DNA from: JAJYRX01 sp041655275
GTDB taxonomy: Bacteria > Pseudomonadota > Gammaproteobacteria > Burkholderiales > Burkholderiaceae_B
Direction: 5' to 3'
Length of the DNA: 36,911 bases
NCBI GenBank assembly: GCA_041655275.1
Contig: JBBAFU010000019.1
Location: 1 to 36,911, forward strand
Shown here: positions 26,284 through 36,877 of the stretch, one piece after another
Numbering within the stretch: position 1 is the stretch's first letter
Layout: every line of letters starts with the position of its first letter
Position numbers and translations under genes: made by a program
The notes under the pieces: model-generated
What the model saw: only the letters and a program-made list of their open reading frames with translations
Database searches by the model: none
What the model was told of the DNA's origin: nothing

Positions 26284-26470
26284 GGCATGAACCTCGGCGA
26301 TGTTCGGGTGCGAAGAGGGCCTTCGCAATGTCTTCGAGTCTAGCATTCGGGACCCCGGCGGGCGCCTGCGTTAAACTGTATTGTTTTCCTGCGGACCATC
26401 CGCCAACCAACCCAGGGGATTGTCGGCCCGGCGCGCCACGGTGCCCCCGGGTGACAGCACTGACATAAGA

Positions 26471-29212
<2,742 letters not shown>

Positions 29213-29248
29213 CAGTCGCTGCTGCCGCGGCCGACCGCCACCGGTTGG

Positions 29249-30736
29249 TCAGATCAGGAAGATAGTGGCCAGGCCCAGGAAGATGAAGAAGCCGAGCGAG
29301 TCGGTGGCAAAAGTGAGCAGCACCGACGAGCCTACGGCCGGATCCTTGCCGAAGCGGTCGCGCAGCATGGGGATGAGCACGCCCAGGGTGGCGCCCACCA
29401 GCATGTTGCCGATCATGGCCGCCATCATCACCAGGGCGATGGGCACAGAGCCCGAGATCACCCAGGCGAAGGTGGCTGCGACCAGGCTGCCGCTGGTGCC
29501 CACCAGAAAAGTGACCAGCATCTCGCGCTTGACGAGCTCCCAGGCATTGCTGCCGCTTACCCGGCCCACGGCAAGGGCGCGGATGATCATGGTCATCGTC
29601 TGATTGCCCGAGTTGCCGCCGATGCCCGCCACGATGGACATCAGGAAGGCCAGGATGACGATGTGGCTGACCGTCCCCTCGAAGCGCGAGGCGATGAGCG
29701 AGGCGATGGACGCCGTGCACAGGTTGATGAGCAGCCAGGGTGCGCGGTTGCGCAGGGCGCTGTAGACCGGGGCGAAGATGTCCTCTTCCTGCAGGCCGGC
29801 ACGCGAGAGCGCCTGTTCCTGCGAGGCTTCCTGGATGACGTCGACCACTTCATCGATGGTGAGCCGGCCGATGAGCCGCCCGCGGTCATCGGTGACCGGG
29901 GCCGAGATCAGGTCGTAGCGCTCGAAGGCGCTCGCAGCGTCGGTATCGGAATCCATGGGGTTGAGCGTGAGGTAGTCCCTGCTCATGACTTCCGAGACCA
30001 GGCGCTCGGGCTCGTTGACCAGCAGGCGCGTCAGGTAGAGCGTACCCTGCAGGCGGTCCTGGCGATCGACGACGAAGACCTGGTCCGTGTGATCGGGCAA
30101 CTCCTGGAGCCGGCGCAGATAGCGCAGCACAACCTCGAGCGTGACATCCTCGCGCACGCGCACCATGTCGAAATCCATGATGGCGCCCACGGTGTCTTCG
30201 GGGTAGCCCAGGGCTTCGACCAGCTGGGCCCTTTCGGCCGGCGTCAGACCGCGCTGAACCTCGGCCATGACCGCAGGGGGCAGGTCCGGCGCCAGGTCGG
30301 CAATCTCGTCGGCATCCATGGTGCCCGTGGCCGCCACCAGGTCGGCGTGATCCATGGCGGCGATGAGCGACTCGCGCGCCCAGTCGTCGATCTCGAGCAG
30401 GACGTCGGCATCGTGTACCGCATGGACCTGATTCCAGATGAGCTGGCGCTCCTGCTCGGGCAGGGACTCGAGGATGAAGGCGATGTCGGCCGGATGCAGG
30501 GGGTTGACGATGTGACGGATCTCGTCGGCGACATTGTCGGGCAGGGCGGCGTCGTCCTGCTCGTCCTCATCCATGTTCGCGCGTGCTTCGGCGACATCGG
30601 CGCGCTTCAGTATGGCCTGGACCTGCTGCAGTGCCAGCTGGGCGTCCTCCGGATCCAGCCGGCGCGGAATCACCACAGCCCGGTCTGATGCGGGCTGTTG
30701 CTGCGTGTCATCCAGATCCGGCGTGGTGTGCTCCAT
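29249..30736 (-). CDS. mgtE: Magnesium transporter MgtE
   Basis: MgtE (about 495 residues) is a Mg2+-gated channel in the inner membrane. It has an N-terminal helical MgtE_N domain (about 40-200, with HPADIAFILESLPEQER), a CBS pair (about 200-325), and five membrane helices at the end. The pore-lining GGNSGNQ motif and the final TFATDSLGFFIFLGLA helix with its conserved Asp are present. Mg2+ sensing is built into the protein through the cytosolic domains. I chose ATG 30736, 16 nt after the thioesterase stop with AAGG upstream; an ATG at 30787 (512 residues) would overlap that gene. It is the last gene of a three-gene reverse-strand unit and convergent with secA. Confidence 0.93.
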   Translation of the reverse strand: MEHTTPDLDDTQQQPASDRAVVIPRRLDPEDAQLALQQVQAILKRADVAEARANMDEDEQDDAALPDNVADEIRHIVNPLHPADIAFILESLPEQERQLIWNQVHAVHDADVLLEIDDWARESLIAAMDHADLVAATGTMDADEIADLAPDLPPAVMAEVQRGLTPAERAQLVEALGYPEDTVGAIMDFDMVRVREDVTLEVVLRYLRRLQELPDHTDQVFVVDRQDRLQGTLYLTRLLVNEPERLVSEVMSRDYLTLNPMDSDTDAASAFERYDLISAPVTDDRGRLIGRLTIDEVVDVIQEASQEQALSRAGLQEEDIFAPVYSALRNRAPWLLINLCTASIASLIASRFEGTVSHIVILAFLMSIVAGIGGNSGNQTMTMIIRALAVGRVSGSNAWELVKREMLVTFLVGTSGSLVAATFAWVISGSVPIALVMMAAMIGNMLVGATLGVLIPMLRDRFGKDPAVGSSVLLTFATDSLGFFIFLGLATIFLI

Positions 30737-30752
30737 GGGACGGCCTTGTTCT

Positions 30753-31163
30753 TCAGAGGGGCGGAAGCGGGCGGCTCTTGTGTTCATCGTCGGTGGCGAC
30801 GTAGGTCAGGGTGGCTTCGGTCACCTTGACGACGTCATGTTCCAGGCGCTGGCGCTGGGAGTAGACTTCGACGAAGACGGTAATGGATGTCCTGCCGGTC
30901 TTCACGATGCGGGCGTAGAAGCTGAGCAGGTCGCCGACGAACACCGGCTGGCGGAAGACGAAGGAATTGACGGCCACCGTCGCCACGCGTCCGGCTGCCC
31001 GCCGCGTGGCCGGGATGGCGCCGGCAATGTCGACCTGGGCCATGATCCAGCCGCCGAAGACGTCGCCGTGCAGGTTGGCGTCACCGGGCTGGGCCATGAC
31101 GCGCAGCGTGGGCTGGTCGCCTGCCGGCAGGACGGCGGTCGAGAGGGATGCAGGGGTGCTCAT
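30753..31163 (-). CDS. Acyl-CoA thioesterase, YciA-like hotdog family
   Basis: A 136-residue single-hotdog thioesterase that should hydrolyse acyl-CoA to free acid and CoA. The active-site segment N30-LHGDVFGGWIMAQVD45 matches the YciA/BACH pattern, followed by the strand VNSFVFRQPVFVGDLLSFYARI. The substrate chain length cannot be read from sequence. ATG 31163 has GGAG about 8 nt upstream and overlaps the stop of the amidohydrolase gene as ATGA, so translation is probably coupled. An in-frame ATG at 31199 would add 12 residues without family similarity. Confidence 0.88.
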   Translation of the reverse strand: MSTPASLSTAVLPAGDQPTLRVMAQPGDANLHGDVFGGWIMAQVDIAGAIPATRRAAGRVATVAVNSFVFRQPVFVGDLLSFYARIVKTGRTSITVFVEVYSQRQRLEHDVVKVTEATLTYVATDDEHKSRPLPPL

Positions 31164-32380
31164 GTGCGCGGCTCCGTTTCGGCATGGGTGCGCAGCCATT
31201 GCCGGGCAAGCTCGACCCAGTAGCTGGCGCCGATGGGGATGAGTTCATCATTGAAATCGTAGCTGCTGTTGTGCAGCGTGCAGGGCCCGGCACCATGGCC
31301 GGCGTCGCGATGTTCGCCCGCGCCATTGCCCACCCAGACGTAGCTGCCCGGCACTTCCTGCAGCATGAACGCAAAATCTTCGGCGCCCATGGAGGGCTTC
31401 ACATCGGTATGCACGCGTTGCGGGCCCACCAGCGATTCGGCAACGCGTCGGCAGAAGTCGGTCTGGGCGGCGTCGTTGACCGTGGGCGGATAGCTGCGTA
31501 TGAAGTTGAAGCGGGCGCTGCAGGCCAGGGCCCTGCACGTGTGTTCGGTGATTTCCGCCATGCGCGCTTCCACCAGATCCAGCACGGCGGTGCTGAAGCT
31601 GCGCACCGTGCCCTGCAGGCTTGCCGTGTCGGGAATGACGTTGTTGGTGGAGCCCGCGTGAATCTGCGTGATGCTGATGACGGCGGGGTCAAGCGGATCG
31701 CAGTTGCGCGTGATGATGGTCTGCAGGGATTGCGCCAGTTGCACGGCCGCCATCACGGGGTCTATCCCCAGGTTGGGCATGGCGGCGTGTGCACCCTTGC
31801 CTTCGATCTCGATCTCGAAGGTGTTGCTCGATGCCATCATGGGGCCCGGCTGTATGGCGAATTCGCCGACGGGCAGGCCGGGCCAGTTGTGCATGCCGAA
31901 CACGGCCGCCACGGGAAAGCGCGAGAACAGGCCGTCGCGGATCATGGCCCGGGCACCGGCATGGCCGCCTTCCTCGGCCGGCTGGAAAATGACGTGGACC
32001 GTGCCGTCGAAATCACGCGTCTGTGCCAGCAGGCGGGCCGCGGCAAGCAGCATGGTCATGTGCCCGTCGTGGCCGCAGGCGTGCATCTTGCCGGGGTTGC
32101 GACTGGCGTGGGGGAAGTCGTTGACCTCGGGCATGGGCAGGGCGTCCATATCGGCACGCAGGCCGATGGCCGGCCCGCTGGCGCTGCGACCGGTGATGGT
32201 GCCCACTACGCCGGTGCCGCCCAGGCCGCGTGTGACGGGAATGCCCCAGGATTGCAGCATGTCGGCGACCCGGTCCGACGTACGCATCTCTTCAAAGGCG
32301 ATTTCGGGGTGGGCGTGGAAGTCGCGGCGTATGGCCGTCATTTCAGCCTGCCAGGCAAGAATTTCTTCAGCCAGTCTCAT
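31160..32380 (-). CDS. M20-family amidohydrolase (hippurate hydrolase/aminoacylase type)
   Basis: A 406-residue cytosolic metallohydrolase of the M20D type, which cleaves N-acyl amino acids or similar amides. The metal-site residues are visible: C102 and H104 in HACGHDGH (100-107), E136/E137 in QPAEEGGHAG, and a C-terminal MGAEDFAFM. RADMDALP and the GKGAHAAMPNLGIDP lid segment are family hallmarks. The true substrate is unknown. ATG 32380 is preceded by GGGAGA at good spacing; the longer frame to 32533 crosses the divergent promoter space and overlaps mnmC. It heads a unit with the thioesterase and mgtE. Confidence 0.9.
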   Translation of the reverse strand: MRLAEEILAWQAEMTAIRRDFHAHPEIAFEEMRTSDRVADMLQSWGIPVTRGLGGTGVVGTITGRSASGPAIGLRADMDALPMPEVNDFPHASRNPGKMHACGHDGHMTMLLAAARLLAQTRDFDGTVHVIFQPAEEGGHAGARAMIRDGLFSRFPVAAVFGMHNWPGLPVGEFAIQPGPMMASSNTFEIEIEGKGAHAAMPNLGIDPVMAAVQLAQSLQTIITRNCDPLDPAVISITQIHAGSTNNVIPDTASLQGTVRSFSTAVLDLVEARMAEITEHTCRALACSARFNFIRSYPPTVNDAAQTDFCRRVAESLVGPQRVHTDVKPSMGAEDFAFMLQEVPGSYVWVGNGAGEHRDAGHGAGPCTLHNSSYDFNDELIPIGASYWVELARQWLRTHAETEPRT

Positions 32381-32442
32381 GGAGTTCTCCCGTTCCAGTG
32401 GCCGTGCAGGATATCGCTGCCGGCCCTGCGGGCGACAGGCGT

Positions 32443-32448
32443 TAAAAT
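32443..32448 (+). promoter_or_regulatory. Candidate -10 box for mnmC
   Basis: TAAAAT lies about 84 nt before the mnmC ATG in the 151-bp divergent space. No convincing -35 box is seen at 16-18 bp, so the call is weak. Confidence 0.3.
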
Positions 32449-32531
32449 GCGGGATGGCGCCGTCTCGCAATGTCCGGCGCCTGCCAAGACCGTATTGTAC
32501 GTGAGCCCACCTCCCAACAGCGTCGCGCCGC

Positions 32532-34388
32532 ATGTCCTCTTCGTATCAGGCCCTGAGGCCTGCCCGCCTGCAACGTGATGCCCGGGGGCGGCCGGTCAGC
32601 CCGGAGTATGGCGACATCTATTACGCCGGCGCGCAACCGCTGGCGCAGTCACGCGAAGTCTTTCTGCGCGGCACCGGCCTGCCGCAGCGCTGGCAGGGGC
32701 GGCATCACTTCACGGTACTGGAGACGGGCTTTGGCCTGGGGCTGAATTTTCTGGCAACCTGGCAGGCCTGGCGTGATGATCCGCGGCGCAGCGAGCGCCT
32801 GCACATGGTGTCGATCGAGGCCCATCCCCTGGAGCGCAATGAGCTGGCGCTTGCCTTGGCGGTGCTTCAGGGGCCCGAGCGTCGCCTGGCGCAGGCATTG
32901 CTGCGTGAATGGCCCCCGCTTGTGCCCGGATTGCATCGCCTGGAGTTCGAGGCGGGTGCGGTCACGCTGACGCTGGCGCTGGGATCCGTGGATCGCATGG
33001 CCCGCCAGCTGGAACTGGGTTTCGACGCCGGTTTTCTGGATGGTTTCTCGCCGCGCGTCAATCCGCAGATGTGGACACCCCGCGTGTTTGGCCAGCTGGC
33101 GCGTCTGGCCAATCGGGATGCGCACCTGGCCAGCTGGTGCAGTGCCGGTCAGGTGCGTCGCGACCTTCAGGATGCGGGCTTCCTGGTGTCGCGCGAGTCC
33201 GGATTCGGACTCAAGCGGCATCGCATGACGGCACGCCTGCGTCCCGGCATGGGGCGGGCGCCGGCGTCGGCGCGGCCCGGCGCCGTCATTGTCGTCGGCG
33301 CGAGTTTTGCCGGTGCGGCCACAGCCCACGCCCTGGCCTGTCGCGGGCATTCCGTGACGGTGCTGGATCCGGCGCTGGCGCAAGGCATCAGCAGTGCACA
33401 TCGGGATCACCGGGGCGCCGTGCTGGGCAGTGGTGTGAGCCGCGATCACGATGTGCGCACCCGCATCGGCCAGGCCGGGCTGGAGCTGGGCCGGCGTCGC
33501 TGGTCGCGACTGGCGCCGGAAGCCAGGCCCTGGCCTTGCGGCCTGTTCGAGCCGGTTACACCGGCGGCGCGCGAGCGCTGGCAGGCATCTTTGGCACATC
33601 TGGCCTATCCGCATACGTGGCTGCGCTGGCTGGACGAAGTGCAGGCCGCAGCGCGTACGGGTGTGGCGGGCATCGGCCCCGGCCTGTGGCATCCGCGCGC
33701 CCAGCTGGTGCGGCCCGTACCGTTTCTGGAAGGGCTGCTGGCGGGAGATGCCATCCGCTGCCGTGCCGCTGCGGTCGCAGGGTTGCACAGGGCGGGCGAC
33801 GGTGAATGGCAGGCCGTGTGCGATCGCGGGCGCGTTCTGGCCCGGGCGCCGCGCGTGGTGCTCGCCAATGGCTGGCAGGCGGGCGCGCTGCTTGGAACCA
33901 TCGCCGGACTGGAATTGCCCCTGCGGGTGACCGGGATGCGGCGCATGGCGGGCCAGTTGAGCTATTTTGCGCCGCTGGAGCAGATGGCCCTGCGCTGCAT
34001 TGTTGCCGGTGACGGCCTGTGCATGCCGGATGGAGATGCCGGCCTGCTTGGGGGCAGTACCTACGTTCACGATGCGACACTTAGTATAATGACGGCGCAG
34101 GGCCATGACGAAATCCGCCGGAAAGTGGGAAGCCTGCTGAACGTGGACGCATCACGTCTCGGCTTGCGTCGGGCTTTGCCTCAAGGTTGGGCCGGCTGGC
34201 GCGCAGCAGCCCATGATCGTTTGCCGATCATGGGGATGGTGGCGCAGGCACCCGGCTTGTGGCTGGCTTGCGCAATGGGTTCGCGCGGGCTGGCCTGGTC
34301 GGCGCTGGGTGCAGAGTTGCTGGCTGCACGCCTGAGCCATGAACCCTTGCCCCTGGAACGCGAGCTTGTCCGCAAGCTTGCACCCTGA
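32532..34388 (+). CDS. mnmC: Bifunctional tRNA wobble-uridine modification enzyme MnmC
   Basis: MnmC (618 residues; E. coli 668) completes mnm5 modification of U34 in tRNAs such as tRNA-Lys(UUU). The N-terminal methyltransferase half shows SAM-binding ETGFGLGLNF (64-73), SIEAHP and the catalytic FLDGFSP (D170). The C-terminal FAD-dependent oxidase half begins at about 250 with a Rossmann motif that reads VVGASFAGAA, rather than the usual GGGIAG-type loop, and ends with GSRGLAWSALGAELLA. It has two adjacent functions in one chain, as in enterobacteria. The gene lies 2.3 kb upstream of a tRNA-Lys(UUU) gene, one of its expected substrates. It is divergent from the amidohydrolase unit. Confidence 0.93.
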   Translation: MSSSYQALRPARLQRDARGRPVSPEYGDIYYAGAQPLAQSREVFLRGTGLPQRWQGRHHFTVLETGFGLGLNFLATWQAWRDDPRRSERLHMVSIEAHPLERNELALALAVLQGPERRLAQALLREWPPLVPGLHRLEFEAGAVTLTLALGSVDRMARQLELGFDAGFLDGFSPRVNPQMWTPRVFGQLARLANRDAHLASWCSAGQVRRDLQDAGFLVSRESGFGLKRHRMTARLRPGMGRAPASARPGAVIVVGASFAGAATAHALACRGHSVTVLDPALAQGISSAHRDHRGAVLGSGVSRDHDVRTRIGQAGLELGRRRWSRLAPEARPWPCGLFEPVTPAARERWQASLAHLAYPHTWLRWLDEVQAAARTGVAGIGPGLWHPRAQLVRPVPFLEGLLAGDAIRCRAAAVAGLHRAGDGEWQAVCDRGRVLARAPRVVLANGWQAGALLGTIAGLELPLRVTGMRRMAGQLSYFAPLEQMALRCIVAGDGLCMPDGDAGLLGGSTYVHDATLSIMTAQGHDEIRRKVGSLLNVDASRLGLRRALPQGWAGWRAAAHDRLPIMGMVAQAPGLWLACAMGSRGLAWSALGAELLAARLSHEPLPLERELVRKLAP

Positions 34389-34419
34389 TTGTTCTGACAG
34401 ACACACCGAGGATCGCGCT

Positions 34420-36639
34420 GTGCCGCCTATTTCTGAGATCGCTTCCGTGACCCCCTTCGATACCCTTGAGTTTGCCGAGTTGCCGGCCCAGGGCAGTGCC
34501 GTGTTCGAGGTCGATGCCGCGGGCTGGCAGCTTCAGGTGGATGCGCATGCGCCCGGAGTGTATCGCTTGCGCTGCGGCCGGCCCGATCAGCTCGAGCCCA
34601 AGCGGCCGCGGGCACGGGATCAGGTGCATGCCGACATGTTGCTGGCGCGCCCGGAAGCCGTGGGCGAGCTGCTTGTGAGCTCGGTATTGGGCAGCAATTC
34701 GGGCTGGAGTCTGGGCCAGGGTGAGCTCAGTTTCGATCTGGCCGGGGCGCCCCTGCAGTTTCGCATCATGCGGGCCGGCGAGCCCGTCGTACAGACGGCG
34801 CAGGGTATTGCCCTGGGCTGTGCCGAGCAGGAAGACGGCCTGTGCTGGCACTTCGCGCTGGCGCTCACCGGGCATGAGGCCATTCATGGCCTGGGCGAGA
34901 CGGCCGGCAGCCTGGACAGGCGGGGGCAGCACCTGCGCTCCGATGATCCCGATCAGCGTTTTCTGCCGCTTGCGTGGAGCACGGCGGGCTGGGGTCTGTA
35001 TGTGAATTCCATCGGCCGCGTCGATCATGATGTGGGCGCGTCCGACGCCGGTGTCTACCGTATAGTGGCGTATGACAATCCGGTGTTCGATCTGTTTCTT
35101 TTCATTGGCGAGCCGTCGGACATCGTCAATCACTACACGGCCCTGACCGGACGCAGCGGCCAGCCCGGCCTGCGGCCCATGGGTGTGTGGCTGGATCAGG
35201 CTGCCGGCCAGGCAACGGAAGACACGGTTGCGCTGGTTCAGGATCTGCGTGAAAAGGGTTTCGCCCTGGATGCCGTGCGCCTTGCTGCGCCGGCGCCCAT
35301 CAGTTTCGCGGCGGACAAGGGCCAGGTTGACTGGGACAGCGAGCGGATCTCCGACGTGCGCGAGTTCTTCGCCCGCATGGAAGCGCTCGAGATCCAATGG
35401 GTGGCGCCCATGATGCCGGCGGTCCTGGCCGGTACGGCCCTGTTCGAGGAATGGGAGGACAGGGGCTGGCTGCTGATTACCGACGACGGTGACGCCCATG
35501 TCTGTGACGGCAATGCCCTGTCGGGCGGCAAGCCTTTCGGCCTGCTCGATCTGACACACAAGGATGTCTATCGCCTGTGGTCGGAGCGCGTGCGCCAGCT
35601 GGTCGAGGAAGGGCTCACGGCCGTGGATTGCGTGGGCCAGTTCGATCTGCCCGATGGCATCACGGCGCGCGGCGGCGAGACCGGTGCCGTGCTGCGCATT
35701 CTCTATCCGGCACTGACGCGTCAGGCCATGTTCGACGCCGTGGCGGGTCACAAGACGCCCCAGGAGGGCGTGGTCAGCAGTCGTGATCTCTACCCGGCAG
35801 TGCAGCGCTCGGCCTGGCAGGTCGGGCCCGAGGTCAGCAATGACTGGGCGGGCATGGCTTCCAGCCTGCGTCATGCGCTGGCCGTGGGCGACAGCGGTGT
35901 CTGTCTGCAAACGCACCTGCTGGGCAACGCAACGGCGCCCGCGGATGCACTGACGCCCGAACTCTATGTGCGCTGGCTGGCGATGTGCGTGTTTTCAGGG
36001 AATTTCCATTTCCAGGGCGTGCCTGCACTGCTGCCGACAGCGTTTGACGACAAGACCCAGGATCTGGTGCGTCACTGGCTTCAGTGGCGCTATCGCCTGA
36101 TCCCCTATGTACTGGGCATTGTGGAAGACAGCGTGCGCAGCGGCCTGCCGGTACAGCGCTCCATGGCGCAGGCCTTTCCGCAGGATGCCGTGGCCCAGGT
36201 CTGGGACAGCCAGTACATGTTCGGGCCCGCACTGCTGGTGGCCCCCATTCTGGAACCCGGCGACACCACGCAGATCTATCTGCCCGAAGGCAGTGCCTGG
36301 TGGGATCTGGCCACAGGCTGGCGCTACGAGGGCGGTACCACATGGACGGTCAAGGCACCGCTGAATACCCTGCCCGTGTTCGGGCGCGAAGGTCATATCC
36401 TGAGCCTGGGGCCGGCAGCGCTGCATACGGGTGATTTCAATACAGCCCGCATGCTGGACGAAGTCTGGATGTTCGGCATGCCCGAGCACAGCCCGGTCGT
36501 CATGCGCAATCGCATCCGCGTGATGCAGATGCAGGGTTCCAGCTATATCAAGGGACTTGAGGGGTTGCGCATCCTGCCTTCCGAAGGCCTGGAGGTGAAG
36601 CGCCGCGGCGCCGAAGTCAGGATCTCGCGCGCGCGTTGA
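34420..36639 (+). CDS. GH31-like glycosidase homologue with degenerate active site
   Basis: A 739-residue protein with GH31 architecture: a beta-rich N-terminal domain (about 10-235, with EAIHGLGETAGSLDRRGQHL), a TIM barrel from about 245 (GLRPMGVWLDQAAGQATEDTV), and C-terminal beta domains (MFGPALLVAPILEPGD, LPEGSAWWDL). Against family members I remember, such as YicI, the nucleophile strand should read GVDCFKTDFGE. Here it is AVDC (401-404) followed by VGQFD, with Phe408 at the nucleophile position. The acid/base WGGD segment reads WQVGPE (466-471), and the substrate Asp after strand 1 is LAAP (288-291). It is probably inactive or altered. No signal peptide is visible. GTG 34420 is chosen for the GAGGA 7 nt upstream. 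Confidence 0.75.
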   Translation: MPPISEIASVTPFDTLEFAELPAQGSAVFEVDAAGWQLQVDAHAPGVYRLRCGRPDQLEPKRPRARDQVHADMLLARPEAVGELLVSSVLGSNSGWSLGQGELSFDLAGAPLQFRIMRAGEPVVQTAQGIALGCAEQEDGLCWHFALALTGHEAIHGLGETAGSLDRRGQHLRSDDPDQRFLPLAWSTAGWGLYVNSIGRVDHDVGASDAGVYRIVAYDNPVFDLFLFIGEPSDIVNHYTALTGRSGQPGLRPMGVWLDQAAGQATEDTVALVQDLREKGFALDAVRLAAPAPISFAADKGQVDWDSERISDVREFFARMEALEIQWVAPMMPAVLAGTALFEEWEDRGWLLITDDGDAHVCDGNALSGGKPFGLLDLTHKDVYRLWSERVRQLVEEGLTAVDCVGQFDLPDGITARGGETGAVLRILYPALTRQAMFDAVAGHKTPQEGVVSSRDLYPAVQRSAWQVGPEVSNDWAGMASSLRHALAVGDSGVCLQTHLLGNATAPADALTPELYVRWLAMCVFSGNFHFQGVPALLPTAFDDKTQDLVRHWLQWRYRLIPYVLGIVEDSVRSGLPVQRSMAQAFPQDAVAQVWDSQYMFGPALLVAPILEPGDTTQIYLPEGSAWWDLATGWRYEGGTTWTVKAPLNTLPVFGREGHILSLGPAALHTGDFNTARMLDEVWMFGMPEHSPVVMRNRIRVMQMQGSSYIKGLEGLRILPSEGLEVKRRGAEVRISRAR

Positions 36640-36664
36640 CAAGCGCCGGGCGATGGCCCATAAT
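36636..36664 (+). promoter_or_regulatory. tRNA-Lys promoter overlapping the GH31 stop codon
   Basis: A perfect TTGACA (36636-36641) and CATAAT (36659-36664) are 17 bp apart, one of the strongest promoters in the window. The -35 box contains the TGA stop (36637-36639) of the GH31-like gene. Transcription would start near 36671. Confidence 0.8.
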
Positions 36665-36680
36665 CACAGTCTTTGGTTTT

Positions 36681-36716
36681 TTGGGTCCGATCTTGGGTCC
36701 GACTTTGGGTCGTTAG
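36681..36716 (+). repeat. Three 12-nt tandem units running into tRNA-Lys
   Basis: TTGGGTCCGATC (36681), TTGGGTCCGACT (36693) and TTGGGTCGTTAG (36705) follow one another at a 12-nt period. The third unit contains the first ten bases of the tRNA; the first two lie in its transcribed leader and repeat the GGGTC of the acceptor stem. Confidence 0.85.
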
Positions 36717-36782
36717 CTCAGCCGGTAGAGCACCGGACTTTTAATCCGTTGGTCGCGCGTTCGAATCGCGCACGACCCACCA
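36707..36782 (+). tRNA. tRNA-Lys (anticodon UUU)
   Basis: A complete 76-nt tRNA. The acceptor stem GGGTCGT (36707-36713) pairs with ACGACCC (36772-36778), followed by discriminator A and an encoded CCA. The D arm GCTC/GAGC, the anticodon loop CTTTTAA with TTT at 36740-36742, and a perfect GCGCG/CGCGC T stem with TTCGAAT are all present. The first anticodon-stem pair is C27 with U43, a mismatch where a G-U pair is common. It decodes AAA/AAG and is a substrate for mnm5s2U modification. Confidence 0.97.
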
Positions 36783-36799
36783 ATAAACACAATGAAAAC

Positions 36800-36835
36800 A
36801 GGGGCTTGCGCAACTCACGCAAAGCCCCTTTTTTC
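36800..36835 (+). terminator. Terminator of tRNA-Lys
   Basis: AGGGGCTT-GCG and CGC-AAAGCCCCT form a stem with a small bulge around a 7-nt loop, followed directly by TTTTTT. It lies 17 nt after the tRNA. Confidence 0.88.
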
Positions 36836-36840
36836 TTGCC

Positions 36841-36877
36841 CTTCGCCGTTTACGTCTCGTTTACGTCTTTTGCGAAG
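36841..36877. repeat. 11-bp perfect tandem repeat between 6-bp inverted repeats
   Basis: CGTTTACGTCT occurs twice in a row (36847-36857 and 36858-36868), flanked by CTTCGC (36841-36846) and its reverse complement GCGAAG (36872-36877). It lies just after the tRNA-Lys terminator. No gene is recognisable from 36836 to the window end; an ATG at 36878 opens 11 codons and runs off the edge. Confidence 0.7.
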
